Positions 46,835-57,143 of a stretch of DNA of 64,000 nt are shown in pieces. The position numbers were made by a program, and so were the translations under genes. The notes beneath the pieces are model-generated. The model was not told the origin of the DNA, made no database searches, and saw nothing but the letters and a program-made list of their open reading frames with translations. Within the stretch, counting starts at the first letter, position 1, and each line of letters starts with the position of its first letter. The stretch comes from Silene latifolia (taxonomy: Eukaryota > Streptophyta > Magnoliopsida > Caryophyllales > Caryophyllaceae), in NCBI RefSeq assembly GCF_048544455.1, contig NC_133532.1, forward strand, positions 19,842,948 through 19,906,947, in the 5' to 3' direction.

Positions 46835-48229
46835 ATGCCCACAATGTCTAAAACAATCCTTATATTCGTCCACTTTGTAGCCATATCCCTCATCTCCAAT
46901 ATCAATGGACTAACCATGAAAATGATCCCTATAGACTCTCCCGAGTTGCAAATTGTATCCAATGGTCTTACTATACATGAGCGACACCAATTTTTTGCCA
47001 ACATATCCTTATCACGGGTACTCAGATATCGGAACAATAACAAAGGCCGCCTAGACCTTAATACACTCAAGTCACGAGCGTATCTTCTTAAAGATAGTTA
47101 TTACGTAACTCAACTTGCTTTAGGCAGAGGTCCTGCCGCATATCAAACCTATGTAATGCTTGACACGGGTTATGATGAGACATGGGTTCAGTGTGAAGGT
47201 TGCAACCCTTGCATCCAGATAAGAACCGGAAATTTTGTTTATAAAAACTCTCGTAGTTTTCAGCGAATGACTTTCGACGATCCTTTATGCTTGCCACCAA
47301 AGCAAGATTATAGTGGATCTTGTGGCTATACAGCAACTTATGGCCCGTTAGATCATTCAAGTGGGTTACTAGGGAGAGATACATTTTATTTTAGGAATAC
47401 AAGGACGAGTAATTATGAAGCGTACCCTAATTTAGCATTTGGCTGTGGACTTGAAAATGAGTTCCTCTTTGGAGACAATGCTGGACCTCAAAACATGATA
47501 ACTGGGATACATGGCCTCGGAGTTGGACCAAGATCCTTTGTAAGACAACTTGGGCCTCAAATTAGAGGTCGATTTTCTTATTGTTTACCATCGACTGGCA
47601 ATGGTATAGTAGGACAATCAACCGTTAATTTTGGGGACGATGCCCAAATAAGTGGTGATGCTACAATGCAAGTTAAAATGATTACAATGTATAGCAAAAA
47701 TATATACCATTTGTACGTAAAAGGTATTAGTGTCGATGGAAATCGACTACCCATAAATCCAGTATTCTTCGAGATAGATGAAGACACGCACTATCAGGGC
47801 TTTTTCATTGACTCTGGAGCACCATATACCGTCCTAACAAGAAGTGTGTATAAGTATCTTAGAGAGGCCATGATCACTTACTTTCATAATAAATATGGTT
47901 GGCAACCTTTGCGTCCTTTTCACGGACAGGCTTTCGATCTTTGTTACTCAAACTACCCCACTAATGAACAGAGATTTCCATCTGTGATTTTCCATTTCTT
48001 TCATCGTGATAATCCAGAAGATGTTGATATGATTTTGACCCAGGAAAATATGTTTATACCCTTGATGACGAATAATTATCGAGGATTTTGCATGACGGTG
48101 AATCCTGTTGAAAATCCGGGACCTTGTCTTTTTGGAGCATATCAACAGAAAAATTTCAAGTTTTTATATGATTTTGAAAATTGGGTGTTGTCCTTTGTAC
48201 CTCAAATTTGTCAAGAAAGTTATTCCTAA
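46835..48229 (+). CDS. Nepenthesin-type aspartic protease (A1 family), intronless
   Basis: This 464-residue protein belongs to the pepsin-like A1 family, plant nepenthesin/CND41-like branch. Such enzymes cleave proteins in the secretory pathway or apoplast. Residues 5-25 form a hydrophobic signal peptide. A propeptide follows to about residue 85. The first active site is at D110-T-G (LDTGYDETWVQC), where the usual Ser after DTG is Tyr. The cysteine-rich nepenthesin insert is present (C120, C123, C126, C152, C163). The GIHGLGVGPRSFVRQL and FSYCLPS blocks (residues 224-254) are typical. The second active site is D326-S-G (FIDSGAPYTVL). The C-terminus GAYQQKNFKFLYDFENWVLSFVPQIC is characteristic. 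Length is normal for the family, and single-exon genes are common in it. ATG 46835 is the first in frame; M4 is an alternative start. The nearby genes are transposons. The DTGY change may affect activity, but both catalytic Asp residues remain. Confidence 0.9.
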   Translation: MPTMSKTILIFVHFVAISLISNINGLTMKMIPIDSPELQIVSNGLTIHERHQFFANISLSRVLRYRNNNKGRLDLNTLKSRAYLLKDSYYVTQLALGRGPAAYQTYVMLDTGYDETWVQCEGCNPCIQIRTGNFVYKNSRSFQRMTFDDPLCLPPKQDYSGSCGYTATYGPLDHSSGLLGRDTFYFRNTRTSNYEAYPNLAFGCGLENEFLFGDNAGPQNMITGIHGLGVGPRSFVRQLGPQIRGRFSYCLPSTGNGIVGQSTVNFGDDAQISGDATMQVKMITMYSKNIYHLYVKGISVDGNRLPINPVFFEIDEDTHYQGFFIDSGAPYTVLTRSVYKYLREAMITYFHNKYGWQPLRPFHGQAFDLCYSNYPTNEQRFPSVIFHFFHRDNPEDVDMILTQENMFIPLMTNNYRGFCMTVNPVENPGPCLFGAYQQKNFKFLYDFENWVLSFVPQICQESYS

Positions 48230-49627
48230 GATTTATGTTAATATGTCCAGAGTATTACCCAGGGTCTATGCAGAAATATTGCAGAATGCAATTGAAGTTT
48301 GGAATTTAAATAAAAATACCAAATGAGCCTTAAAAATTCTGAAACTTTATGAGAACTAAGTTTAATATGTAAGAAGACTCCGATTTAATTTTCAAGAATT
48401 TTTAAGCAATCTAATTATTTTTAATAAATCCTGTAATTCAATTTAGCGGATGAATTCTGACAGGTCTGAGATAGGACTGGGTTTTGTGAATTTCTGGTAA
48501 GACTTGGATATAGTTAGGACCCTAAATTTCCACATAACTCTCACAAGAATTCAAGATAATAACTTTGGAAATTTGTACTTAAAAAGTACAGATTGGCACA
48601 GGATTTAAGCTCAAACTTAACAACACAATCAGACCAAACCACAGACTGAGCATTAGATTGATTTAATTATGCCAACAGACTTGGTCATTTAACCACATCT
48701 TACACAGGTTAATTGTTAGGCCTGGACTCAAACTACAAACTAAGCACAAGTTTGGAAATTGTTGAGAGGAGTTTCAAGGTTAATTTTCATTCAAAAACAA
48801 TTTGTTTCTTACAGCTGAGACAAGGTCCTTATATAGGCCTTTGTTTGAATTACAACTCGAATAAAATGTACCTCCAAGGGCCAAGATTTCATCTAGGAAG
48901 AGTACAAATCCAACTGACATATCTACAAAGGGTAAAATAAAAGATATGTTGAAATAATACTGAAATAAAGCTAGAACAGACTGAATAAAATTGTGCAGGG
49001 GACTGTTATTGCAGGGTTGTTGTGGTTTGCTTGCTAGTTGAGCCTTCTCAAGGTCAAAGAGTAAGGACGAGTAGTTTTAAGTTCCGTGTTCTGTTGTGGC
49101 TTGCTTTAGGAGAAATTGCTCAAGGACTTTATCAAACAGCCTCAACATTGTCTAACCAAAAAGAGAAATTCTGTTTTATGCTTTATCATTTCCTGAAGCA
49201 ACATGTGACTCAGTTTGTATTTGATTTCTTGCTGGACTTCTTGGTTTTTAACTTGGATATCTAGACCCCTTTTGAACTTAATTAAGAGCATTCCCAGGTG
49301 GTCATGGTGGCGTAGGTGGTTGGACCTAGTGTACCTTCTGTTAGCCTGCATCATAGGTGGTTCAGTATTGAGTTCATTGGCTTTGTCTGAGTGTTGGCTT
49401 GAACTCTGAACATTGAAGGCATGTGGTTCAGCTTCTGCTGCAATATGTTTGAAGGAAAATGAGATCATTCTACAGTATTATAGAGTACTACGAGTAGTGT
49501 TATATTGTTTTAGAGGTATGAGATGATACATATATATAGTTCACGTTTTGTTATTTTACAAAAGTTAAATAAATTAATTCGAAGAAATTATTATTTCAAG
49601 AACGCAACCATTTTTTATGTGTTACTA
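48230..49627. other. Intergenic, no gene recognised
   Basis: 48230-48440 is the AT-rich 3' flank of the protease gene. 48470-49490 has moderate complexity with short ORFs that match nothing I recognise, and it may be an old retroelement. No ends could be defined. Confidence 0.4.
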
Positions 49628-49630
49628 TAA

Positions 49631-49935
49631 GGGCATCAACAATAGAGGTTTGTCAACAAAGATTTGTGTACTTTTTAGAGGTTTGTTGACAAACCTTTCT
49701 ATTGTTGGGAATAGGGTTTGAGGTTCATAGATGAGAATGGTTACAATTTTGTATACAGGTTTGTGGTTTTGATTGTGAGTGATAGTGGACCCCATATAAT
49801 ATACTTTTATGAGGTTTGTCTATATTTAAGAGGTTCGTCTATTGTTGTATTGAGGTTTGTTGTTAGAGAGGTTTGTGTGTTGAGTGATGTGGCATTAGAC
49901 AAACCTCATTTGGGGTTTGTCTATTGATAATGCCC
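49631..49935. mobile_element. Harbinger-like MITE, TSD TAA
   Basis: The 305-bp segment begins GGGCATCAACAATAGAGG and ends TTGTCTATTGATAATGCCC, inverted repeats with TAA on both sides (49628-49630 and 49936-49938). GAGGTTTGT words recur throughout. The ends match those of 14896-15985, so the two belong to one family of very different lengths. The ORF at 49718-49927 is not a gene. Confidence 0.75.
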
Positions 49936-50037
49936 TAAGCTCTTACTTACATGTTTAAAGTACGGTAAGTTTGGAGTGGGTAAAAATACCTACATTCAGA
50001 AATTTTACAATTTACATACTTTATTTGCAATTCTTAT

Positions 50038-50059
50038 ACCATACACATATGTGTATGGT
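50038..50059. repeat. 22-bp perfect palindrome
   Basis: ACCATACACA joined to its exact complement TGTGTATGGT by a central TA gives a 22-bp perfect palindrome in AT-rich DNA. A function is not evident. Confidence 0.6.
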
Positions 50060-50269
50060 GCATGATACTATCATCTAAGATTTTTAGTTATATTGCGTTA
50101 TTTGGTTAGTTTAAAAAAAGTTACATGTTCGTTTAAAATGATTTTATTATAAATTTCATCACTAATGTTTTTTTGAAAATAATTACTAATGTTTATATTT
50201 TTTTACGCTTAAATAGAAATCACATTTGATATATTTTGACTCTCCTTTACAAGCAAGACACTTTGTTAA

Positions 50270-50960
50270 TTTATATGTTGTGAATATGGAATTATATTTT
50301 GTGAATGTAAAAATTATTTATTGTGAATATGTAACTATATATTTTGTGAATATATGTTAAATTGTGTGAATATGTATATTCTATTAAATGATATATATCT
50401 ATATATGATTAGCTCAATATATATGTTTGTTATCCTTACAATCAATTAATTTGTGAATATGTTTGTTACATTGTGCGAATATCTATATTAATTGTGTGAA
50501 TATGTAAGTTTTATGGTGAGAATATGATTTTTAGTTTACGTGAATATGTCAATTATGTGATGTGAGTATCAAATTAATTTTGCATATATGTAATTTATAT
50601 GTTGTGAATATGCAATTACATTTTGTGACTGAAAAATTTGTATGTTGTGAGTATAACTATATTTTATGAATATATGTATAATTGTGTGAATTGTACGTTC
50701 TTAAAATGAATATATATGAGTGATTCAATAAATATGTTTGTTATTCTTATGAATATGTAATTTGTGAATATGTTTGTGAAATTGCTATGATTATCTATAT
50801 TAATTTTGTGAGTATATAAGTTTTATTTTGTGAATATATATAATCTTTTATTTACATGAATATGCTAATTATATAGTGTGAAAATCTCGTCGATATGTCA
50901 ATTATTTAGTATCTCATTATTATTAATATGTAAATTACGTGAGTAAAATTAAAATAAATA
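50270..50960. repeat. Degenerate TTGTGAATATG repeat region
   Basis: More than fifteen loose copies of TTGTGAATATGTAA-type words, 20-50 bp apart, fill about 700 bp of AT-rich DNA. The order is irregular, so it is an old, diverged minisatellite or the subterminal repeat of an unknown element. No ORF is supported. Confidence 0.5.
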
Positions 50961-51240
50961 CTAAAATATATCAAATGTGAGATCTACTTATAAAGGAACA
51001 AACATTAGGAATGATACACTTTTTAATGGTCATGACAAACATATTCATGATTACTATGTAACTAGGAACTTGGAGGGCACAAGTTGACTTTCTGAAAAAT
51101 AGGGTACAAGTGGGATTAGCTAATATCCGAGACGTATAAGTGAGAATTTCCCAATAATTAAACTTCTAATCAATGGTCTTGTTAACATTTTTTTAAATAC
51201 AAAGTAGATAACAAAACGAAGTAAATATACATTGGAATTT
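50961..51240. other. AT-rich flank of the copia element
   Basis: No gene or repeat recognised. It ends with the TSD copy TTTTA at 51241-51245. Confidence 0.4.
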
Positions 51241-51245
51241 TTTTA

Positions 51246-51901
51246 TGTTGACTTTATTGATTCGGTACTTAAGAGGGGAGGAGAGGGTGAATTAAGTACC
51301 CTTTTAAAACTTTAAATGAGCAAACACGCTGATTTCAATTGTTAATCAAGACACAGTGCGTTTGAATAGTTCGGATGATGTTTAATCGATGACAATCTAT
51401 TGTACAGATTCGAATGCAATCGTGAATAAAAAATGAAGTAAATAACGAAATAAAAAGCGATAAATGAACGAGAACACAAGATTTTTTAAGTGGTTCAACC
51501 TACTCTCTAAAGGTCTACGACCACTATATTTCTTATTAATATTTCCCTTATAATCCTATCCGATTACAAATAAAATCCCCACGATCAACTCGATCGTGCA
51601 ACTCGAGTACAACCTTGTACCCTAATAATCTCTCTCTCACAAAACTGAAAAGTACAACACAATTGTCTCCTTATAAGGTTCACAAGTTAGAGTGATGGAG
51701 AACAATAACTTTGAGATGTAAGAACTTGAGCACTCGAAATATGATCAAAAAACACGACTCATAAAGTTTTGCAAAAAACTTTCAAAAATGATAAGTTAAA
51801 AACCAGTTTTTGCAAATAATGTTTTAGCACTTGGATGAGATAATTAAAACTGAACTTGAGCCTCTCATTTATAGGGGAAGAGTTGTTATCAATATCTCCT
51901 A
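51246..51901 (-). repeat. Truncated 3' LTR of the copia element
   Basis: This aligns with 54642-56773 (without the hAT insert) from TGTTGACTTTATTGATTCGG to AATATCTCCTA, then stops where integrase sequence begins. It holds the empty site GAACAATAACTTTGAG (about 51690), which shows the state of the LTR before the hAT insertion in the other copy. Confidence 0.85.
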
Positions 51902-51904
51902 ATA

Positions 51905-52110
51905 GAAGCACGATAATGAATATATAAAGTGTTCACTTCCGCCATGATTTTCGGATAATCCACTACAAAGAGGCATGGCTTTGGATATGTCTTCTAAAGT
52001 CCTATTCATTCTCTCTAATACTCCATTTTGTTGCGAAGTTCTACAAGCGGAGAAGTTGTGCTCAATGCCATATTCTCTTTAGAGATTCATAGGTTATTCC
52101 CTCTGAATTG
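51905..52110 (-). pseudogene. Copia integrase fragment fused to the LTR
   Basis: On the minus strand the text EHNFSACRTSQQNGVLERMNRTLEDISK is the conserved catalytic-glutamate region of copia integrase (usual form APRTPQQNGVVERKNRTL). Only this fragment is left. It joins the truncated LTR directly at about 51901-51905, so a deletion removed the rest of pol. Confidence 0.75.
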
Positions 52111-52560
52111 AGCCTTTTTCTTGATAGAAACAATACATAAGTCTTTTCTATTCCCCATGTCTTGAGAACGGTGTTATCACAACAGTTCACTGGACTGACT
52201 GACAAGCTTTATCTTCTTCTCTTTCTTCTTCATCTGAATATATGCTTAATGATGTTAGATATATCTTTATAACCAAGATGAAGAATACAACATAATAGGT
52301 AGTATGCCAAAAGCTTAAGAATATACATACCAACTACCCTTTTATACTGTCCATGATATTTGCTTAACATCAAGATTAAGAGTTGAGAAGTTCTTACCAT
52401 CCTTACTTGAATTGTGAATAAACTTGAAACACCTTACCAATTCATGTATCACACCTCCACTTTGTAGGCTTTATTTGAAAGGCAAAAAATATCGTCCCAT
52501 ATGCACCTTGAGCAAAGAAAGTTATTTTGACAAAGCATGTTTCTCTCACTTACTTTAGCC
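52111..52560 (-). other. Unassigned internal copia sequence
   Basis: This lies between the gag/pre-integrase text and the integrase fragment. No domain is recognisable in any minus-strand frame. It may be decayed protease/pre-integrase sequence. Confidence 0.35.
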
Positions 52561-52571
52561 TGCAAAACAAA

Positions 52572-54555
52572 TTATACTTTGGGTTTGGGCACCCAAAATA
52601 ATTTGGCTCCCTTTTGATTAGTCACTTGTGCTAATAAGTCCTTTCGAATCCACATTTTCTTGACAATTTTAAAATTTTGTTCCAAGTGACCTAACCGCTT
52701 CTTACAAGCATTAAATACATGTTCTTTTTTTCCACAAAATTTATACATGATATATTTAGGTAGCCCCACATACTTACCCTTACGAAAATCTCTTTCGTTG
52801 AGTTCAGGTCTTTTAAAGCTAACAGTACTAGAGTCGTTCTGTTTTGAATAGTCCAGAGGTATGTTTACTTTTTGTTTTGGGACCCAAACAGTACAATGGC
52901 GGATTGTTCTGTTTGAAGTCTGAACAAGAATCATATCCTAATCCAAGCCTCTTAGAGTTCTTAGATTGATTAACCAGAAAGTCAAGAACAGTATTACTTC
53001 CTTCCCATTTAGCAGCGATATTTCGAGCATTACTCAAATCGGTTTCAAGATTTCCAATTTTCACAAGTAATTTTTTGTTCTTATCAAGAAGGGCATCATA
53101 ATCAATCTTAGTATATCAAATCTAGCATGAATATCAGAATATGTGGTTGAACTACTAACATGTATCTGCTTTATCTCATCCAATTCCTTACTTAATCCTT
53201 GTATCTTACTAATAAGAGATTCGTTTTCAGCAATAAGTTTAGAATGAACAGTTTGGTCAACTGTTCGTTTAGTCATGTTCTTCAGATCACATTTTAACAT
53301 AATATTATTCTTCGCTATACTCTCAATTTCTATTTGCATGGCATTAAGATGCTTATTTTGCTCATAAATAGTGTTCAAAGTCTCATCAAGTAATCTCACA
53401 AGTTTATCTTTAGATAAAGACCTAAATTGGGCTTTGAGATGAGAAAGACTTACCTTGTCTTCTGATTCGCTATCGGAAGCATTTGAGTGAGCCATGAGGC
53501 TTTTGAAAGAGTCATCATACACCTTACGTTGTGTTCTTGGTTTGTAGATAGATCTGAGACAAAACTTTTCTTCTGATTCTTTAACGGGTTCATCATCTTC
53601 TGAATCAGATTCAACCCAAACTTTAGCAATCATTGCACATTTATATTCTTGCTTAGTCTTTTCATGTCTATCCTTAAATCTCTCCTCTTCCCATTTGGGA
53701 CAGTTTCGAAATTGGTGATCTTGATCACCACATCCAAAACAACTCATTCTAGACTTTGGACATGAAGATGAAACGGATTTTTTGGGTTTATCACCATCGA
53801 ACTTTCCTTGGTTTTGTTTTCTAATGATTTTTCCAATTCTTGTAGACAACAAGGCAACTTCCTCCTCAAGACCACTTTCATTATCACTTGAGAAGGCGTT
53901 TATGGCTAATCCCTTAGCTTTGGGATTCTCATCGGCATTGTTATCGAGGTCAATTTGTGTGTCATGAGAGATACGATCAAAGCTTGGTAAGTGAGAGTGG
54001 ATAAGTCTTTGGCTTCTTCAATAGTCGTAACCTTGGGTTGCCATCTTTCGATAAGACTTTTTAAAATTTTACGGACAATGTCCTCAGTTTGAAACGTTCG
54101 ACCAAGATTTGAATGTTGAAAAGCGGAAAGACGTACTCTTTATCGACTCATCCTTTTGCAGTTTGAAAGATTCGTATTGTTGCATTAGGATATCAATACA
54201 ATGTTTTTTCACTTGCAATGTTCCCTCATGGGATAGGTCAAGGCTATCCCATATTTGTTTTGCCGTTTAACATCCTGCAATATGTCTAGTTTCCTCGGCG
54301 TTAATGCCGAATTGCAGGAGCGATATGGCTCTAGAGTTTTTCCATGCTTGTTTATAATCATCTGAAATTTAGTCCTTTGACCCTTTTACATATTCAACAT
54401 CATTAGCATCGATGGTTGTAATAACAAGGGGACCGTTTTCGATGATTACCCAACACTCATAATCTGTTCCTTGTATGAAATGCATCATACGATTTTTTCC
54501 ACCAGCCATAGTCTGTGGCATCGAAGACAGGACATTTGACAATTTTGGAACTCAT
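52572..54555 (-). pseudogene. Copia gag with zinc knuckles (broken)
   Basis: ATG 54555 starts SSKIVKCPVFDATDYGWWKK, the usual N-terminal gag text. Frameshifts and stops follow until a long open frame at 53852-53061. It holds a CCHC knuckle CFGCGDQDHQFRNC (C-x2-C-x4-H-x4-C), an acidic stretch and a coiled coil (NEQNKHLN...IESIAKNN and KIQGLSKELDEIKQ types). A second, damaged knuckle (FCGKKEHVFNACKK) near 52730 and the text KIVKKMWIRKDLLAQVTNQKG, then WVPKPKV, at 52650-52572 are typical of SIRE-like gag/pre-integrase. The protein would package element RNA, but this copy cannot be translated whole. Confidence 0.75.
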
Positions 54556-54626
54556 TGAAAAATGAAAGAAAAACGAATAAACTCAAAAGGATCAAACTCT
54601 TTGCGGTAAGGCAATCAAGAGCACGA

Positions 54627-54641
54627 GGCTCTAATACCAAT
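54627..54641 (-). other. Primer-binding site of the copia element
   Basis: The minus strand reads TTGGTATTAGAGCC immediately after the LTR end at 54642. It is close to TGGTATCAGAGC, the complement of initiator tRNA-Met. This fixes the element orientation. Confidence 0.75.
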
Positions 54642-55106
54642 TGTTGAGTTTATTGATCCGGTACTTAAGAGGGGGAGGAGGTAAATTAAGTACCCTTTTA
54701 AAACTTTAAATGAGCAAATTGGGTAATTTAAATTCGTTAATCAAGACACAGGCAGGTTGAACAGTTCTGATGTTTGTTTAATCAATGACAATCTGTTGTA
54801 CTGGATTCGAATGTAATCATGAATAAAAGATGAAGTAAATAACGAAATGAAAAGCAGTAAATGAACGAGAACACAAGATTTTTGAAATGGTTTGACCTAC
54901 TCTCTAAAGGTCTACATCCACTATCTCTCATATTAATATTTCCCTTATAATCCTACCCGATTACAAATAAAATCCCCACGATCAACTCGATCGTGTAACT
55001 CGAGTACAACCCCGTACCCCAATAATCCCTCTCTCACAAAACTGAAAAGTACAACACAATTGTCTCCTTATATGGTTCACAAGTTAGAACGATGGAGAAC
55101 AATAAC

Positions 55107-56571
55107 CCGGGGCGGACTTAGCCATTGGGCTATACAGGCTGTAGCCCAGAGTCTTTTGAGGATAAAAAAAATATAGAAGTTTAAGAGATGAGTAAAATCA
55201 ATGAGTCTAGTGGTTAGTACTTGATAAACTACCCAGGAATCTTGTGTTCAATTCTAAGTGCATGCTTTTTTTCCCTTTTTGTTATTCAACACTACCCCGC
55301 AAGTATATGCTAGTACTCCACTACTCCTACTATTTATCTTTTCGAGGACATTAAAATTTCATATTCGTTACTTTCTAGTCTACAGATTATTAAACCGTAG
55401 TGGTGGTATTATATCCGTAGTTTTATTTAAATGCTACAACTAGGCCCTTTAAGCTTTTCTAATAGGTCGGTTTTGAAAATATTACTCAAAAATAAAATAT
55501 TTGTCGTTTTGGGTCGGTTTTGAAAAATATTTGTCAAAATGGTGTCCACGTAGGCTCGGGATTTTTGGACCTAAAACACGCCACTACCAACGGCGTGTTT
55601 ATAATGAGTAGGGAAAGAAACTTCATTAAAATGGATTAAAGCAAACACGCCATTTGGAATGGCGGGTTTCGAGCGAAACACGCCACTCCGTATGGCGTGT
55701 CTATGTATAATTTTTTTTTTAAAAAAAGTTTTGTCGATTGAAGAAAAAAATTGTTGTAAAGACACGCCATCGCTAATGGCGTGTTTCCTTCACAAAACAC
55801 GCCATTGGTAGTGGCGTGTTTCAGTCTAGAAATCCCGAGTCTACGTGGACACTATTTTGACAAATATTTTCAAAACCGACCCAAAACAACAAATATTTTA
55901 TTTTTGAGCATTATTTCAAAAATGGATTCTTTTCTAATGGTGAAGTTAGACATTTTAAGTTCTTAATTGTATGGTAAATTGTTCTAACGATCGTAAATTA
56001 TAAGAAACGGTTTTTTTATACACGATAAGAAACTAATTAAAGAAGCATTCTTAAGAATATATGATCGGAAACTAATGTACAAACTAATATTTACCATAAT
56101 TAATTAAATAATATCCTTGTATAAATTGTCTTTTATATTTGATTAATTGGATTATAAAGTGGCTTTTTGGTTATATATCTGTGAGAAATTAAACAATACG
56201 ATTGGATTTTGTTTTTGATTAAAGTTGTGTAGCTTGATTAGTACAAATGAAACCTAATGACCTAAATTTACCTGAAAATACTAAAAAATATTATTAAACT
56301 AAGAAATATCTCAAATCTCAACTCAACAAAACACTAAGTAAAACAACATAAATTAACTATAATTTGGCCAAATCAAATACCCCTAAATGAAGATATTCCA
56401 ACAAGCTTCCTCTAGTGTCTCCAATTGAATTCTCAATATCTCAAGTAATGGTTTCAAAGGCAAATTGAAAATATACATAAAGTAATTTAACTAGATAGGT
56501 AGTTTTTTTTAAAAAAAATTCTCTAGTGACAATCTAGCCCTACATATAATCAGTTTCTGGCTCCGCCCCTG
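55107..56571 (+). mobile_element. hAT-type non-autonomous element, TSD ACAATAAC
   Basis: The 1465-bp insert starts CCGGGGCGGACTTAGCC and ends GGCTCCGCCCCTG, flanked by the perfect 8-bp repeat ACAATAAC (55099-55106 and 56572-56579). The other LTR of the same copia element shows the empty site, which proves the boundaries. There is no transposase. A tRNA-like pair, AGTGGTTAGTACT (about 55209) and GTGTTCAATTCT (about 55244), lies near the left end. A foldback element is nested at 55464-55929. Confidence 0.9.
55464..55929. mobile_element. Mutator-like foldback MITE, TSD TTTTCTAAT
   Basis: The 466-bp element is flanked by the 9-bp direct repeat TTTTCTAAT (55455-55463 and 55930-55938), the target length of Mutator-like elements. 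Arms of about 135 bp (near 55471-55605 and 55785-55921) pair almost fully as inverted repeats. Inside are five short hairpins of the form AACACGCCA...TGGCGTGTT (55574-55600, 55643-55669, 55676-55701, 55761-55786, 55795-55821) with variable loops. There is no coding capacity. The foldback RNA could be a small-RNA source (inference). Confidence 0.75.
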
Positions 56572-57143
56572 ACAATAACTTAGAGATGTAAGAACTTGAT
56601 CACTCGAAATATGATTCAAAAAACACGACTCAAAAGTTTTGCAAAAAAAGACTTTCAAAAATGATAAGTTAAAAACCAGTTTTTGCAAATAACGTTTTAG
56701 CACTTGAATGAGATTATTAAAACTAAACTTGAGCCTCTCATTTATAGGAGAAGAGTTGTTAGCAATATCTCCTAAAAATAAGGCAAGTAAATATTCAAAA
56801 ACAATATCTTTGAATTATTCTTTTTGCCAAAAATATTTTATTCGAAAATCTCATTGGAAGTTTAGAAAAATATCCAAGCCGTGTTTTCATGAAACGATCT
56901 GAACTGAACAGTCTTATAAACTGTTCAGAACAGATACATTGAGTTAAGCTCAGATTCTCCACCTTTACATGTTAGACTTTAAGGACTAAGACTCGAACAA
57001 TGCTTAAGCTTCTTCAATAAATAATTTCCGTCATTGCAAACCTATCAAATTTCATGTCTAACCAACACGCATTTGTCAAAAGGGAAAGAAATGATTAAGG
57101 ACTTGTCATCATCAACATATATGGTTCAACATTTTATAATCTC

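Larger units (their letters stand above)
51246..57131 (-). mobile_element. SIRE-like Ty1/copia element, internally deleted, TSD TTTTA
   Basis: The element ends are TGTTGA and TCAACA with the direct repeat TTTTA (51241-51245 and 57132-57136). It points left: the 5' LTR is 54642-57131, the PBS is next to it, gag is on the minus strand, a small integrase piece follows, and a truncated 3' LTR is at 51246-51901. Protease, reverse transcriptase, RNase H and part of the 3' LTR are gone. The SIRE-like assignment rests on the gag knuckle and the KPKV-type pre-integrase text. Confidence 0.85.
54642..57131 (-). repeat. 5' LTR of the copia element with nested inserts
   Basis: Without the hAT-type element (55107-56571) and its 8-bp duplication, the LTR is about 1.02 kb. 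It begins TGTTGA and ends TCAACA. A minus-strand CTATAAATG TATA-like box lies at about 56745-56737, seen also in the truncated copy near 51870. Confidence 0.85.
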
